DNA of 64,000 nucleotides from Gammaproteobacteria bacterium. Lineage in GTDB: Bacteria; Pseudomonadota; Gammaproteobacteria; Pseudomonadales; Pseudomonadaceae. The notes below the pieces were generated by a model. That model saw only the letters and a list, made by a program, of their open reading frames with translations. It searched no databases and was not told the DNA's origin. The position numbers and the translations under genes were made by a program. This document shows, piece after piece, positions 9,158-18,195 of this stretch; position 1 is the first letter of the stretch, and each line of letters starts with the position of its first letter. Where the stretch lies: assembly GCA_012728315.1 (NCBI GenBank), contig JAAYFI010000026.1, forward strand, positions 1 through 64,000. Reading direction: 5' to 3'.

Positions 9158-9727
9158 TTACTCTTTGGGTTGGGGGAATTCAGGTCCGCGCCAGCGGCGG
9201 ATGACTTTCTGGAAAAATAAACTATTGGGGACTTGTAGCAGCGCACCCTCATTGCCCTCTGATAAGTCTTCCAGAGTGGTATAGAACACATTAATGGTGA
9301 TGACGCGGCCTTTAACACCAGGTTTGTCTGCGCTTTCCATTACCTCGACACGATCCCCGAGACGAAACGGCCCCACGGTAAAGATCAGTGCGGCACAAAA
9401 GATATTTGACAGCACACTCCAGATCGCAAAGAAAGCAATAGCCGCCACGGCCACAAAGCCGGTTAGCGCGGTCCACAGCACGCTGGCAGAGACCCCTAAG
9501 CGCTCAAGGATCATCATCAGCGCACTGCCTATGACCAGCCAGCGAATGGCACCGCGCAAAGGGAGTAGCATGCTGGGCGGCATATTGTAGCGCCCCGCTA
9601 GGCTGGTTAAGCCGCGGGCTAATAAACGCTGCAAGAGCCATGCGGCCAGTGCGATGATTAGAATTTGTGCACCGGGAATCAGCAAACTAAACCAGTCTAC
9701 CGCCCACTCTTCAAACCACTGTGTCAT
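9158..9727 (-). CDS. Small mechanosensitive-channel (MscS) family protein
   Basis: A 189-residue protein with about four hydrophobic segments followed by an MscS-type beta domain: GPFRLGDRVEVMES, then VFYTTLED and VPNSLFFQKVIRRW. It is much shorter than MscS (286 residues) and lacks most of the cytoplasmic alpha/beta vestibule, as in other compact members. It may ease osmotic downshock or modulate ion flux. The start overlaps the stop of the upstream ABC-F gene by 4 bases (translational coupling), and it is followed after 9 bases by the TerC gene. Confidence 0.85.
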   Translation of the reverse strand: MTQWFEEWAVDWFSLLIPGAQILIIALAAWLLQRLLARGLTSLAGRYNMPPSMLLPLRGAIRWLVIGSALMMILERLGVSASVLWTALTGFVAVAAIAFFAIWSVLSNIFCAALIFTVGPFRLGDRVEVMESADKPGVKGRVITINVFYTTLEDLSEGNEGALLQVPNSLFFQKVIRRWRGPEFPQPKE

Positions 9728-11643
9728 ACCTTTGCCTCAAGTTCGGTTTGCAATGCTTCCAGTTCTTCTAAGCTATTGAGCCAGTTTTCTTCCAGCTCAG
9801 CTTGTTGTTGCAGCAAGCGAGTTTGCACGCTGAGGTGTTGCTTAAGCTGATCTTTTTGCGACTGCTCATACAGACTGTTGTCGGCCAAAATGGTTGCTAA
9901 GGCTTCCAGTTCTTTGTGCACGCTATCCAACTGCTTTTCGAGCGTATCGGTTTGTTTGCGCAGCGGCGCTAATTGCTTGCGCATTTCCGCTGCGGCTTGA
10001 CGTTGGGCGCGTCGGTCGACTTTATCTGTGGCGGGCTCTTCGGTCGTCAGCGCTGCAGACAGCTGGCGCAGCCGGTAGTCGCTCAGCCATTTGCTGTAGT
10101 CTTCAAGGTCACCGGCAAACTCTTGCACACGACCTTCGGCCACTAAATACAGCTCATCGACAGTGCTTTTAATTAAGTGACGGTCGTGGGACACCAAGAG
10201 TAATGCGCCGGAGAAGTCTTGCAGAGCCATACTCAGTGCTTGGCGCATTTCTAAATCCAAGTGGTTGGTCGGCTCATCGAGTAACAGCAGGTTGGGTTTG
10301 CCCCAGGCAATCAGCGCCAAGGCTAAACGGGCTTTTTCCCCGCCAGAAAAATTCAGCACCGGTTCTTCACAGCGATTACCGCGAAAATCAAAGCCACCTA
10401 GAAAATCACGCAGCACCTGTTCGCGCTCACTGGGTGCAATGCGTTGTAGGTGTAAGAGTGGGCTGGCTTGAGGGTCCAAAGAGTCCAACTGGTGCTGGGC
10501 AAAGTAACCAATCACGAGGTTTTCGCCGCAGGTGAGGGTGCCCGATAGCAAGGGCAAATCATTCATAATGCTTTTAATTAGCGTGGATTTGCCGGCACCG
10601 TTGGGGCCGAGCAACGCAATGCGCGCTCCAGGGGCAAGCTGCAGTTTGACTTGGCTTAAAATCGGTTGTGCAGCGTTATAGCCGAGTACCGCTTCATTGA
10701 GATCAAGCAATGGGCTGGAGACTTTATCGGCTTCACGAAAAACAAAGTTGAAGGGCGAGTCAAAGTGCGCCGGTGCCAACTCTTCCATGCGCTCCAAGGC
10801 TTTAATCCGACTTTGCGCTTGACGTGCTTTAGTGGCCTTGGCTTTAAAGCGACGGATAAAGTCTTCCATATGGGCGCGTTGCGCTTGTTGTTTTTCGTGG
10901 GCTTTTTGCTGCTGCATGATGCGTTCAGCGCGGGCACGCTCAAAAGCTGTGTAACCACCGCTGTAAAGTGTCAGTTTTTGCTGATCAACATGGACAATAT
11001 GGCCCACCACTGCATCGAGAAAATCGCGGTCGTGGGAGATCAGCAATAGAGTGCCTTGATAGTTTTGTAGCCAGGTTTCCAGCCATAAAATCGCATCAAG
11101 GTCCAAGTGGTTGGTCGGCTCATCGAGCAGCAGTAAATCCGACGGGCACATCAGCGCTTGCGCTAGATTTAAACGCATGCGCCAGCCACCGGAGAAACTG
11201 TTGACTTGATGCTCCATCTGTTCTTCTAAAAAACCTAAACCTGCGAGTAATTTGCGCGCTCGGGCGTCAGCGGTATAAGCGTCGGCACTGTCGAGTTCGG
11301 CGTGCAAACGCCCCAGCTCTGCACCGTCTTGCTGTTCTTCAGCTTTAGCTAAGCGCTGCTGAATATCGCGCAGTAGGGTGTCGCCATCGAGCACATAATC
11401 AATGGCGCTGCGATCAGGCGCATCAATTTCTTGACGCATATGGGCAATGCGCCAAGTGGCTGGCAGATCACAGTTGCCTGCGTCGGGGTGGAGTTCACCA
11501 CGCAACAGTGCGAAGAGGCTGGATTTGCCAGCGCCATTGGCGCCGATTAAGCCGACTTTATGCCCTGGGTGCAGGGTTAATTCTGCATTTTCCAGTAAGC
11601 GTAGTGGGCCACGTTGTAAGGTCAGTTCTGAGATTCGTATCAT
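9724..11643 (-). CDS. yheS: ABC-F ribosome-associated ATPase, YheS type
   Basis: A soluble 639-residue protein with two ABC domains and no membrane segments, matching E. coli YheS in length and N-terminus. Domain 1 has GLIGANGAGKSSLF, the signature FSGGWRMRLNLAQAL and LLLDEPTNHLDLD; domain 2 has ALLGPNGAGKSTLIK, FSGGEKARLALAL and a second DEPTNHLDLE. A charged coiled linker lies between the domains (about residues 240-300), and the C-terminus is a long coiled coil. ABC-F proteins bind the ribosomal E-site and relieve stalling. First gene of the yheS-mscS-terC run. Confidence 0.9.
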   Translation of the reverse strand: MIRISELTLQRGPLRLLENAELTLHPGHKVGLIGANGAGKSSLFALLRGELHPDAGNCDLPATWRIAHMRQEIDAPDRSAIDYVLDGDTLLRDIQQRLAKAEEQQDGAELGRLHAELDSADAYTADARARKLLAGLGFLEEQMEHQVNSFSGGWRMRLNLAQALMCPSDLLLLDEPTNHLDLDAILWLETWLQNYQGTLLLISHDRDFLDAVVGHIVHVDQQKLTLYSGGYTAFERARAERIMQQQKAHEKQQAQRAHMEDFIRRFKAKATKARQAQSRIKALERMEELAPAHFDSPFNFVFREADKVSSPLLDLNEAVLGYNAAQPILSQVKLQLAPGARIALLGPNGAGKSTLIKSIMNDLPLLSGTLTCGENLVIGYFAQHQLDSLDPQASPLLHLQRIAPSEREQVLRDFLGGFDFRGNRCEEPVLNFSGGEKARLALALIAWGKPNLLLLDEPTNHLDLEMRQALSMALQDFSGALLLVSHDRHLIKSTVDELYLVAEGRVQEFAGDLEDYSKWLSDYRLRQLSAALTTEEPATDKVDRRAQRQAAAEMRKQLAPLRKQTDTLEKQLDSVHKELEALATILADNSLYEQSQKDQLKQHLSVQTRLLQQQAELEENWLNSLEELEALQTELEAKV

Positions 11644-11903
11644 GCGGCGCAGTTTAGCAGTTTCACCGCGGTTACCAATATGGGGCGCGATATATTTAAT
11701 GCAGTTTGCGCCGCAAAGTTATAAGGCAGGCAAGGGTGTGGCTGCCTTTTTACAGGGAAGGCGCAAACCTTGCCTGACCTCGTGGGTATGGCAATAGCCG
11801 CTCAATTGATCAACCCATTAGAGCTGCGTCCAGCCGAGGCGCATGCTTAAATGTTAAGCATTAAGTGCGTGCTGATTTAAGGTTGGCGCTGCGCTGCGCT
11901 TGT

Positions 11904-13139
11904 TTAGCCTGTTGCGCGCGCCTGCTCTACATACGTATGCAATGCTTGCTGCCGTGCGGCAGTCAGTGCAAGCCCTAATTCGGCACCTTGTAGGCCTTGC
12001 TCGAGCAGCGGTTTAACATCAACAGCACGCAATACCTGTGCAGCATTACGCAGATAGTCAGCCTGCGGATAATCACGATCTTCCAAGCCAAGGCGACCAC
12101 GGGCATCCATTTCGCTGGCAGCAATAAAGTCAGCAAAGCGTTGTGGGCGGCGCATAATGTCGAACTTCATTAATAATTTTAATAAAGTCGCAGGGCGTAA
12201 TTCTAACGCGCGATGAGCATGGGTGTGATATTCACCGACCAATAAAGCCAGTTGTGCGCAGTCGTTGGGGACTTTAAAGCGCTTATTAACTTTTTTAATC
12301 AACGCCAAGCCGCGGGTTTCATGGGCTATATGTCGTGGCCATTGTGTCGGGTCGGTGGTGCCTTTACCTAAGTCATGCAGCAAACAAGCCCAGCGTACAT
12401 TCAGCGGCTGGGCAAAGCGTACACATTGCTGCAGCACGCTCATAATATGTATACCCGTATCGATTTCTGGGTGATGCTCCACAGGCTGTGGCACGCCAAA
12501 TAAAGCATCCAGTTCTGGCAATAAAGCCTTGAGGGCGCCGCAGTCACGCAGTACCTGAATAAAGACTTCGGGGTTGTCTTCCATTAATGCGCGGGAGAAC
12601 TCCTGCCATATACGCTCAGCGGTTAAATGCTGTAACTCGCCGGATTCTGCCAGCTGGCGCATCAGATCCATGGTTTCATCGGCTACACGGAAACCTAAAT
12701 AAGCATAGCGCGCAGCAAAACGCGCCACGCGCAGCACGCGCAGTGGGTCTTCCGCGAAAGCCGGCGAAACATGGCGTAAAACACGATCGGCAAGATCCTG
12801 TTGGCCGCCGTATGGATCATATAAAGTGCCGTCAGCAGCTTGAGCCATGGCATTGACGGTCAGATCACGGCGCAGTAAATCTTCTTCTAAGCTGACGCTG
12901 GGGCTGGTGTGAAACGTAAAGCCGCCGTAGCCGTGACCACTTTTGCGTTCGGTACGTGCTAACGCATATTCTTCACCGGTTTCAGGGTGCAAAAAAACGG
13001 GGAAATCGTCACCCACTGGACGAAAGCCCTTGCTACGCATCAGCTCAGGTGTTGCACCGACTACCACCCAATCAATATCTTTTATTGTGCGGCCTAAAAG
13101 TTGATCGCGAACTGCTCCGCCGACCTTGAAAATCTGCAT
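11904..13139 (-). CDS. cca: CCA-adding tRNA nucleotidyltransferase with HD domain
   Basis: Adds or repairs the 3' CCA end of tRNAs. The 411 residues begin [16 protein letters not shown], carry the catalytic DIDWVVVG and [10 protein letters not shown] motifs, and contain a C-terminal HD phosphohydrolase domain ([12 protein letters not shown]), as in the gammaproteobacterial bifunctional enzymes. The ORF-track start at 13184 adds 15 residues that homologs lack; the ATG at 13139 is the family start. The 260 bases between this gene and yheS hold no gene I can recognise. Confidence 0.93.
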   Translation of the reverse strand: MQIFKVGGAVRDQLLGRTIKDIDWVVVGATPELMRSKGFRPVGDDFPVFLHPETGEEYALARTERKSGHGYGGFTFHTSPSVSLEEDLLRRDLTVNAMAQAADGTLYDPYGGQQDLADRVLRHVSPAFAEDPLRVLRVARFAARYAYLGFRVADETMDLMRQLAESGELQHLTAERIWQEFSRALMEDNPEVFIQVLRDCGALKALLPELDALFGVPQPVEHHPEIDTGIHIMSVLQQCVRFAQPLNVRWACLLHDLGKGTTDPTQWPRHIAHETRGLALIKKVNKRFKVPNDCAQLALLVGEYHTHAHRALELRPATLLKLLMKFDIMRRPQRFADFIAASEMDARGRLGLEDRDYPQADYLRNAAQVLRAVDVKPLLEQGLQGAELGLALTAARQQALHTYVEQARATG

Positions 13140-13312
13140 ACAGAGACGTACCTTAACTGAATATGGCTGCAAGGATACCGACAAATATTGAGCCTTGGTA
13201 ATTGGCGTGTTGTGTCGTTTAAGCCATTGTGTAAATGTTAACGATTATTGTAGCAGGGTTGGCTATGGGTCTAGTGTAAGGCGCGGACGGCACAGTGCCA
13301 GAATATAGATCG

Positions 13313-13349
13313 ATTGAGAAAAGCTATCGATGCTATGATATCAATCAAT
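13313..13349 (+). promoter_or_regulatory. Candidate OxyR operator upstream of ahpC
   Basis: The spacing ATTG-N7-CTAT-N7-ATGA-N7-CAAT follows the OxyR consensus ATAG-N7-CTAT-N7-ATAG-N7-CTAT, with 12 of 16 specified positions matching. It lies about 70 bases before the ahpC start. Peroxide control of ahpCF by OxyR is well established in Pseudomonas; binding here is inferred. Confidence 0.45.
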
Positions 13350-13417
13350 TATACCTAAGCATGCAGATGTACTAGTATTAATAGCGTAAGTTCTTAACCA
13401 CTGAGAGGAATTATTGA

Positions 13418-13981
13418 ATGTCATATATTAATAGCGAAGTTAAAGCGTTTAACGCAACAGCATTCCACAACGGTGAGTTCGTTGAAGTCAGCGAAGCAGA
13501 TCTGAAAGGTAAGTGGTCTGTAGTGTTTTTCTACCCAGCCGACTTTACCTTTGTTTGCCCGACTGAGCTGGGTGACTTAGCGGATAACTACGAAGAGTTT
13601 AAAAAGCTTGGCGTAGAAATCTACTCAGTATCAACTGATACACATTTCACCCACAAAGCATGGCACGACACTTCAGCAGAAATTGGCAAGATCCAATACC
13701 CAATGATTGGTGACCCAACGGGCCAAATCACCCGTAACTTCGGCGTAATGATTGAAGAAGCTGGCCTGGCAGATCGCGGTACTTTCGTAATCGACCCAGA
13801 AGGCAAAATTCAGATCGTTGAAATCAACGCTGGTGGTGTAGGCCGTGACGCACAAGAGTTGCTGCGCAAGGTTAAAGCAGCACAGTACGTTGCCGCTCAC
13901 CCAGGTGAAGTGTGCCCAGCTAAGTGGAAAGAGGGTGAAGCAACATTGTCTCCTTCACTGGACTTAGTCGGTAAAATCTAA
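13418..13981 (+). CDS. ahpC: Alkyl hydroperoxide reductase, peroxiredoxin subunit AhpC
   Basis: Typical 2-Cys peroxiredoxin, 187 residues, exactly the family length. The peroxidatic cysteine is in [20 protein letters not shown] (about residue 47), and the resolving cysteine is in GEVCPAKW near the C-terminus (about 166). It reduces H2O2 and organic peroxides using electrons from AhpF, encoded next. GAGGAA precedes the ATG. A hairpin between ahpC and ahpF probably makes AhpC more abundant than AhpF. Confidence 0.97.
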   Translation: MSYINSEVKAFNATAFHNGEFVEVSEADLKGKWSVVFFYPADFTFVCPTELGDLADNYEEFKKLGVEIYSVSTDTHFTHKAWHDTSAEIGKIQYPMIGDPTGQITRNFGVMIEEAGLADRGTFVIDPEGKIQIVEINAGGVGRDAQELLRKVKAAQYVAAHPGEVCPAKWKEGEATLSPSLDLVGKI

Positions 13982-14040
13982 GGAGCACTCCTTACATTTT
14001 ATCTCTGCTTGCTAGGTTGTAATTCAACTCGGTAAGCCCG

Positions 14041-14076
14041 ACGCCCGGGCGCTCACCGCTCGGGCGTTTTATTTTC
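14041..14076 (+). terminator. Attenuating hairpin between ahpC and ahpF
   Basis: ACGCCCG (14041-14047) pairs with CGGGCGT (14061-14067), followed by TTTATTTTC. This has the form of an intrinsic terminator inside the operon; partial readthrough would set the ahpC to ahpF ratio. Confidence 0.7.
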
Positions 14077-14104
14077 AAAAATTACAATTTGGAGCGTATT
14101 AATC

Positions 14105-15658
14105 ATGTTGGACGCTAATTTAACAGCACAATTAAAGGCTTACCTAGAGAAGGTGACGCAGCCATTTGAAATCGTTGCGTCCCTTGATAATGGCGCCAAA
14201 TCAACCGAATTAAAAACCTTGCTGGAAGAAATCGCCAGCTTGAGTGACAAAATCACCTTACGTACCGATGGTGATGATGCACGTAAACCTTCATTTTCTT
14301 TAAACCGTATTGATGGTGATATCAGCTTACGTTTTGCTGGTATTCCAATGGGGCACGAGTTCACTTCATTGGTGTTGGCGCTACTGCAAGTTGGCGGACA
14401 CCCATCGAAGTTAGGCCAAGAAGTGATTGAGCAGATTGCCAAACTACCCGGCAAAATGCATTTTGAAACTTACTTCTCACTGTCGTGCCAGAACTGCCCA
14501 GATGTGGTTCAAGCACTGAACCTCATGGCGGTGCTGAACCCAAATATCAGTCACGTCGCTATTGATGGCGCACTTTTCCAAGAGGAAGTTGAACAGCGTC
14601 AAGTGATGTCTGTGCCAATGGTCTTCTTAAATGGCGAAATGTTTGGTCAAGGTCGCATGGGCGTAGAAGAGATTCTCGCCAAAGTCGACACCGGCAGTGT
14701 TGAGCGTGATGCGGCTAAAATGAACGAAAAAGAGCCGTTTGAAGTGCTAGTCATCGGTGGTGGTCCTGCCGGTGCTGCAGCTTCAATCTACTCAGCACGT
14801 AAAGGTATTCGTACCGGTATTGCTGCAGAGCGTTTCGGTGGTCAAGTATTGGATACCATGTCGATTGAGAACTTTATTTCTGTCACAGAAACTGAAGGTC
14901 CAAAGCTGGTTCGCGCGATGGAGCAGCATGTGCGTGAATACGATATTGATGTGATGAACCTGCAAAAAGCCAGCCGCTTAGTGCCAGCTAAAGAAGAGGG
15001 TGGCCTGCACACGGTTGAGTTTGAATCCGGCGCTAGCTTAAAAGCTAAAACGGTGATTCTGTCGACCGGTGCACGCTGGCGCGAAATGAACGTACCTGGC
15101 GAGCAAGAGTACCGCACCCGTGGTGTGGCTTACTGCCCACACTGTGACGGTCCTTTGTATAAAGGTAAGCGCGTAGCAGTCATTGGTGGTGGTAACTCAG
15201 GTGTTGAAGCCGCGATTGACTTAGCTGGCTTGGTGAAACATGTGACCTTGCTTGAGTTTGCTGACACTTTGCGTGCTGACGACGTCCTGCAGAAAAAACT
15301 GAAAAGTTTGCCGAACGTCACTGTGATTAAGAGTGCTTTAACCACAGAAGTGATCGGTGATGGCAGCAAAGTAACAGGTTTGATCTACCAAGATCGCACC
15401 ACGGAAGAGCTGCACACGATTGAGCTGGAAGGTATCTTCGTGCAGATCGGCCTGTTACCTAACACTGAATGGCTGAAGGATACAGTTGCATTATCCAAGC
15501 ACGGCGAAATTGAAATCGACGCCCGCTGCGCAACTAACATCCCAGGTGTGTTTGCTGCTGGTGATGTCACTACTGTACCTTACAAGCAGATCATCATTGC
15601 CATGGGTGAAGGTTCAAAAGCGTCACTGAGCGCCTTTGACCACATTATTCGCTCGTAA
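14105..15658 (+). CDS. ahpF: Alkyl hydroperoxide reductase, flavoprotein subunit AhpF
   Basis: NADH-dependent disulfide reductase of AhpC, 517 residues, close to E. coli AhpF (521). The N-terminal double-thioredoxin domain carries SCQNCPDVV (CxxC near residue 130). The FAD site [19 protein letters not shown] starts near 215, the redox-active CxxC is YCPHCDGP near 342, the NAD site is [17 protein letters not shown], and the FAD tail is [17 protein letters not shown]. It is preceded by GGAG and followed by a strong terminator. Confidence 0.96.
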   Translation: MLDANLTAQLKAYLEKVTQPFEIVASLDNGAKSTELKTLLEEIASLSDKITLRTDGDDARKPSFSLNRIDGDISLRFAGIPMGHEFTSLVLALLQVGGHPSKLGQEVIEQIAKLPGKMHFETYFSLSCQNCPDVVQALNLMAVLNPNISHVAIDGALFQEEVEQRQVMSVPMVFLNGEMFGQGRMGVEEILAKVDTGSVERDAAKMNEKEPFEVLVIGGGPAGAAASIYSARKGIRTGIAAERFGGQVLDTMSIENFISVTETEGPKLVRAMEQHVREYDIDVMNLQKASRLVPAKEEGGLHTVEFESGASLKAKTVILSTGARWREMNVPGEQEYRTRGVAYCPHCDGPLYKGKRVAVIGGGNSGVEAAIDLAGLVKHVTLLEFADTLRADDVLQKKLKSLPNVTVIKSALTTEVIGDGSKVTGLIYQDRTTEELHTIELEGIFVQIGLLPNTEWLKDTVALSKHGEIEIDARCATNIPGVFAAGDVTTVPYKQIIIAMGEGSKASLSAFDHIIRS

Positions 15659-15704
15659 TAGATAAGATGCCGCAGACACCTCGAATGCGGCAGCGGTAAA
15701 GTAA

Positions 15705-15740
15705 AATGCCCGATGTATTAAGTTGCATCGGGCATTTTTT
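15705..15740 (+). terminator. Rho-independent terminator after ahpF
   Basis: AATGCCCGATG (15705-15715) pairs perfectly with CATCGGGCATT (15726-15736) and runs into a T-stretch ending at 15740. Confidence 0.9.
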
Positions 15741-15887
15741 GTGAGTACAGCCATAGCGCTATCGCAGACGAATCAGGGTTTTTGTGCCTGACCGTGCAGG
15801 CTATCACTGCGTTAATATTCAGGTTTGTCGGTGCGTCGGCTAATCTGTGCTGCTGGGTCTTTTATAACTAAGCCGCTTTGCAAGCAT

Positions 15888-15922
15888 TAAGTTATAGTCT
15901 GCTCTGAAAAGCAGCAGGCATG
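15888..15922 (+). repeat. 35-base imperfect direct repeat, copy A
   Basis: The 35 bases starting TAAGTTATAGTC and ending AGCAGGCATG recur at 17991-18025 with 27 of 35 matches. Copy A lies in the 370-base gap between ahpF and the spermidine-synthase-like gene; apart from the terminator nothing else is recognisable there. TATAGT could serve as a -10 element. Nature unknown. Confidence 0.5.
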
Positions 15923-16028
15923 GTGTGTAAGTTCTTGTATGCCGGATCATCTACATGTTTTTAGCCTGTGCTAGCACATGACTTCACCGCGACCAACCCT
16001 TTAAAACCTCTAACTACGACGAGCCAAC

Positions 16029-16724
16029 ATGAAGCCTTTAAACAAACTCGCAACAGCGATAATTCCCAACAATGGTGGTGAGCTGACTTTGTATCGCCGT
16101 GAAAATGAGTTTTCTATTCGGCTGTCCGGCGTGCGCGGCGAGTTAATGAATAGCAGGGTTTATAATTCCGAGGAGGAGTTGGCCAAGCTCGGCTGTGCTC
16201 ATATTCAAGATAAAGACAATGCAGAAGTCTTGGTGGGTGGTTTGGGGATGGGTTATACCTTGGCCGCAGCACTGGCCTGTGTGACGGCAAACTCGCGGGT
16301 GATTGTGGCAGAGCTTATTCCAGACGTGCTGGAATGGAATCAAGGCCCGCTTGGTGAGTGCGCTGGTCGACCATTGGCAGATCCGCGCTGCCATGTGCGC
16401 TTAGGTGATATTGCCGAATTGATCAAAATGCAGCAGCCTGCTTTTGATGCGATTTTACTGGATGTCGATAATGGCCCAGAAGGCATTACCCACAGCAATA
16501 ATAATTGGCTGTATTCCACCAGCGGTTTAGAAGCCTTATATGACAGTTTACGCCCTGAAGGGATGTTAGCCGTGTGGTCGGCAGGTGCAGATTCAATGTT
16601 CGTGATCCAGCTTAAAAAAGCCGGATTCGTTGTCACAGTACAGACCGTCCGAGCTAGACCTGGTAAAGGCAGCAGACACACCATTTTCCTAGCAAAAAAA
16701 CCTTGGCGTTCGTCGCTAGCCTAA
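16029..16724 (+). CDS. Spermidine-synthase-like Rossmann-fold protein
   Basis: A 231-residue protein with a class I SAM-binding fold. VLVGGLGMGYTLAAAL (around residues 67-82) corresponds to motif I, VIVAELIPDVLEWN gives the acidic end of strand 2, and DAILLDVDNGPEG is the post-II region, all as in the SpeE-like family. It is shorter than SpeE (about 290) and lacks the N-terminal beta domain, so aminopropyltransferase activity is not certain; many such proteins are uncharacterised. Monocistronic, with a long upstream region containing repeat copy A. Confidence 0.7.
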   Translation: MKPLNKLATAIIPNNGGELTLYRRENEFSIRLSGVRGELMNSRVYNSEEELAKLGCAHIQDKDNAEVLVGGLGMGYTLAAALACVTANSRVIVAELIPDVLEWNQGPLGECAGRPLADPRCHVRLGDIAELIKMQQPAFDAILLDVDNGPEGITHSNNNWLYSTSGLEALYDSLRPEGMLAVWSAGADSMFVIQLKKAGFVVTVQTVRARPGKGSRHTIFLAKKPWRSSLA

Positions 16725-16737
16725 CTAAGTTGAAGTC

Positions 16738-16860
16738 TACGCCAGCACAACAAAATCAATCACAATCGCGCCCGGTTCACGCTGCTGATAGATGACTTTG
16801 ACTCGCTCGCTGTAACGCTGCTGCATTTGCAGGCTCCGCAGCACCATCACCATCAGCGGA
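16738..16860 (-). pseudogene. Possible C-terminal remnant of an unidentified gene
   Basis: Reading the minus strand gives an open frame of about 40 residues that ends in a natural-looking C-terminus (EPGAIVIDFVVLA, then stop TAG) and is closed upstream by TGA at about 16862. It has no start or ribosome site. Family not recognised, and part of it overlaps the linker-like upstream frame of the next gene, so it may be a chance open frame. Confidence 0.25.
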
Positions 16861-16864
16861 TGTC

Positions 16865-17866
16865 ATGCTGATGGTAGAAGAAGAAAGCGTGATGGATGTA
16901 GAAACCTCCAGTGCTAACCAGAGCAGTGAGCCAGCTTCGAGCAAGACAGCGCCAGAGATTAAGATTGGCTTAAAGAAGTGGACACCTGATGCGCCGTATC
17001 TGACTCGGTTACGCGAGGCGAGCGATGCAGACCTCTACGCCATCTATCTGGATCAGCGCGCCGACTGGATCAACAGTAGCGCTTACTATCTGGATGCCGC
17101 CGATGAACTGATCGAGCGCAAGCAGACTGAGCTGGGCTTGCGCGTGTTATCCAATCTTGCGGAAATGGATCTGGAAAATCGCGCCATCTTACGCATTCTT
17201 GGCTATCGATTATTGCAAGCTGGTAAGCCCGCTCTGGCTGTACCCGTGTTTGAGCAAGTGCGTGATCTTGCACCGTTCGAGCCGCAATCGTTCCGCGATC
17301 TCGGTCTGGCCTATGCTGACGTAGGTGAAATGCAGAAAGCTGCAGATGCACTTTACGAAGTTGCCAAGGGCGAATGGGACGGACGCTTTGCCGAAGTTGG
17401 CCTGATCGCTCTGACGGAATTAAATGCCTTAATCGCCACTCACCCGAACACGATCGATACCTCAGGTTTTGACCAGCGCCTGTTGCGCAACCTGCCAGTC
17501 GATCTGCGCGTGGTGCTCAACTGGGATGCTGACAACACCGATATGGATCTTTGGGTCACCGACCCAAACGGCGAACGCGCCTACTACGGCAATCGCTTGA
17601 CCCATCAGGGCGGGCGCATGTCGAATGACTTAACCGCAGGCTACGGCCCGGAAGATTTTATGCTCAAGAAGGCGATACCCGGCACCTACACAGTTGAGGC
17701 CAACTACTACGGCAGCCAGCAGCAACTTATTTCAGGCAGCGTGACGCTACGTTTGGCTTTGATTACTGATTTCGGTAAGCCCAAGGCCAAACAGCAATCG
17801 GTGATTTTGCGGTTGGAAGAGAAGCAGCAGACGGTGCTGGTGGGTGAGTTTGAGGTTAGTCCTTAG
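16865..17866 (+). pseudogene. C-terminal part of a VIT/VWA-DUF2135 protein, 5'-truncated
   Basis: The 333 residues contain a Pro/Ala-type linker, a TPR-like helical region (VLSNLAEMDLENRAILRILG, then PQSFRDLGLAYADVGEMQKA), and a C-terminal DUF2135 domain (NWDADNTDMDLWVTDPNGE, GYGPEDFMLKKAIPGTYTVE). In Pseudomonas relatives known to me this architecture is the last third of a roughly 1000-residue protein that starts with a signal peptide, VIT domain and VWA domain; all of these are missing here. No signal peptide is visible, and the frame is closed upstream by TGA at about 16800. It may still be expressed as a short protein from the ATG at 16865. A strong terminator follows. Confidence 0.65.
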
Positions 17867-17874
17867 TAAAGTCC

Positions 17875-17909
17875 GAAAATCTAGCACTGTTATTGAGTGC
17901 TAGATTTTC
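17875..17909 (+). terminator. Strong hairpin after the DUF2135 gene
   Basis: A perfect 14-bp stem, GAAAATCTAGCACT with AGTGCTAGATTTTC, and a 7-base loop. The A-rich and T-rich stem bases make it a probable bidirectional intrinsic terminator, and it insulates the cassette array that follows. Confidence 0.8.
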
Positions 17910-17990
17910 GTTATACCTATGCATGCGTGTTTCCCTTTTGGGTTGTGCACAACTTCCTGATCTGTTTTATATAAAGTACTTTCAAAACAA

Positions 17991-18025
17991 TAAGTTATAG
18001 TCCGGCCGAGAAAATAGCAGGCATG
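17991..18025 (+). repeat. 35-base imperfect direct repeat, copy B
   Basis: Second copy of the element at 15888-15922, with 27 of 35 bases identical, located between the DUF2135 terminator and the first cassette. The remaining non-coding sequence from 17910 to 18162 shows no integrase gene and no attC. Confidence 0.5.
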
Positions 18026-18162
18026 ACTTTAAGGGTGTTTTTGTGCATACTCGTTTGTATTCTGCTAGCTGGATTGCAGGCAGGGTAAAAGCTGAGTATA
18101 AATAAAGACATAGTTGTAATTTTTTGAATTTGGCATGACAGAGAAACGCGCATGCTTACTAA

Positions 18163-18175
18163 TATAATGTTAGAA
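18163..18175 (+). promoter_or_regulatory. Candidate -10 box abutting the first cassette junction
   Basis: TATAAT (18163-18168) is a perfect -10 hexamer and is immediately followed by GTTAGAA (18169-18175), which resembles the GTTRRRY recombination triplet that opens the other cassettes here. No good -35 box is seen at 16-18 bases, and no attI is identified. It could be the array promoter and left boundary. Confidence 0.35.
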
Positions 18176-18195
18176 ATTTACGGGAGGACTTTAAG

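Noticed and set aside
11723-11748. AAGGCAG/CTGCCTT hairpin followed by T-run on the plus strand
   Set aside because: No plus-strand gene precedes it, and on the minus strand no T-run follows; not called as a terminator.
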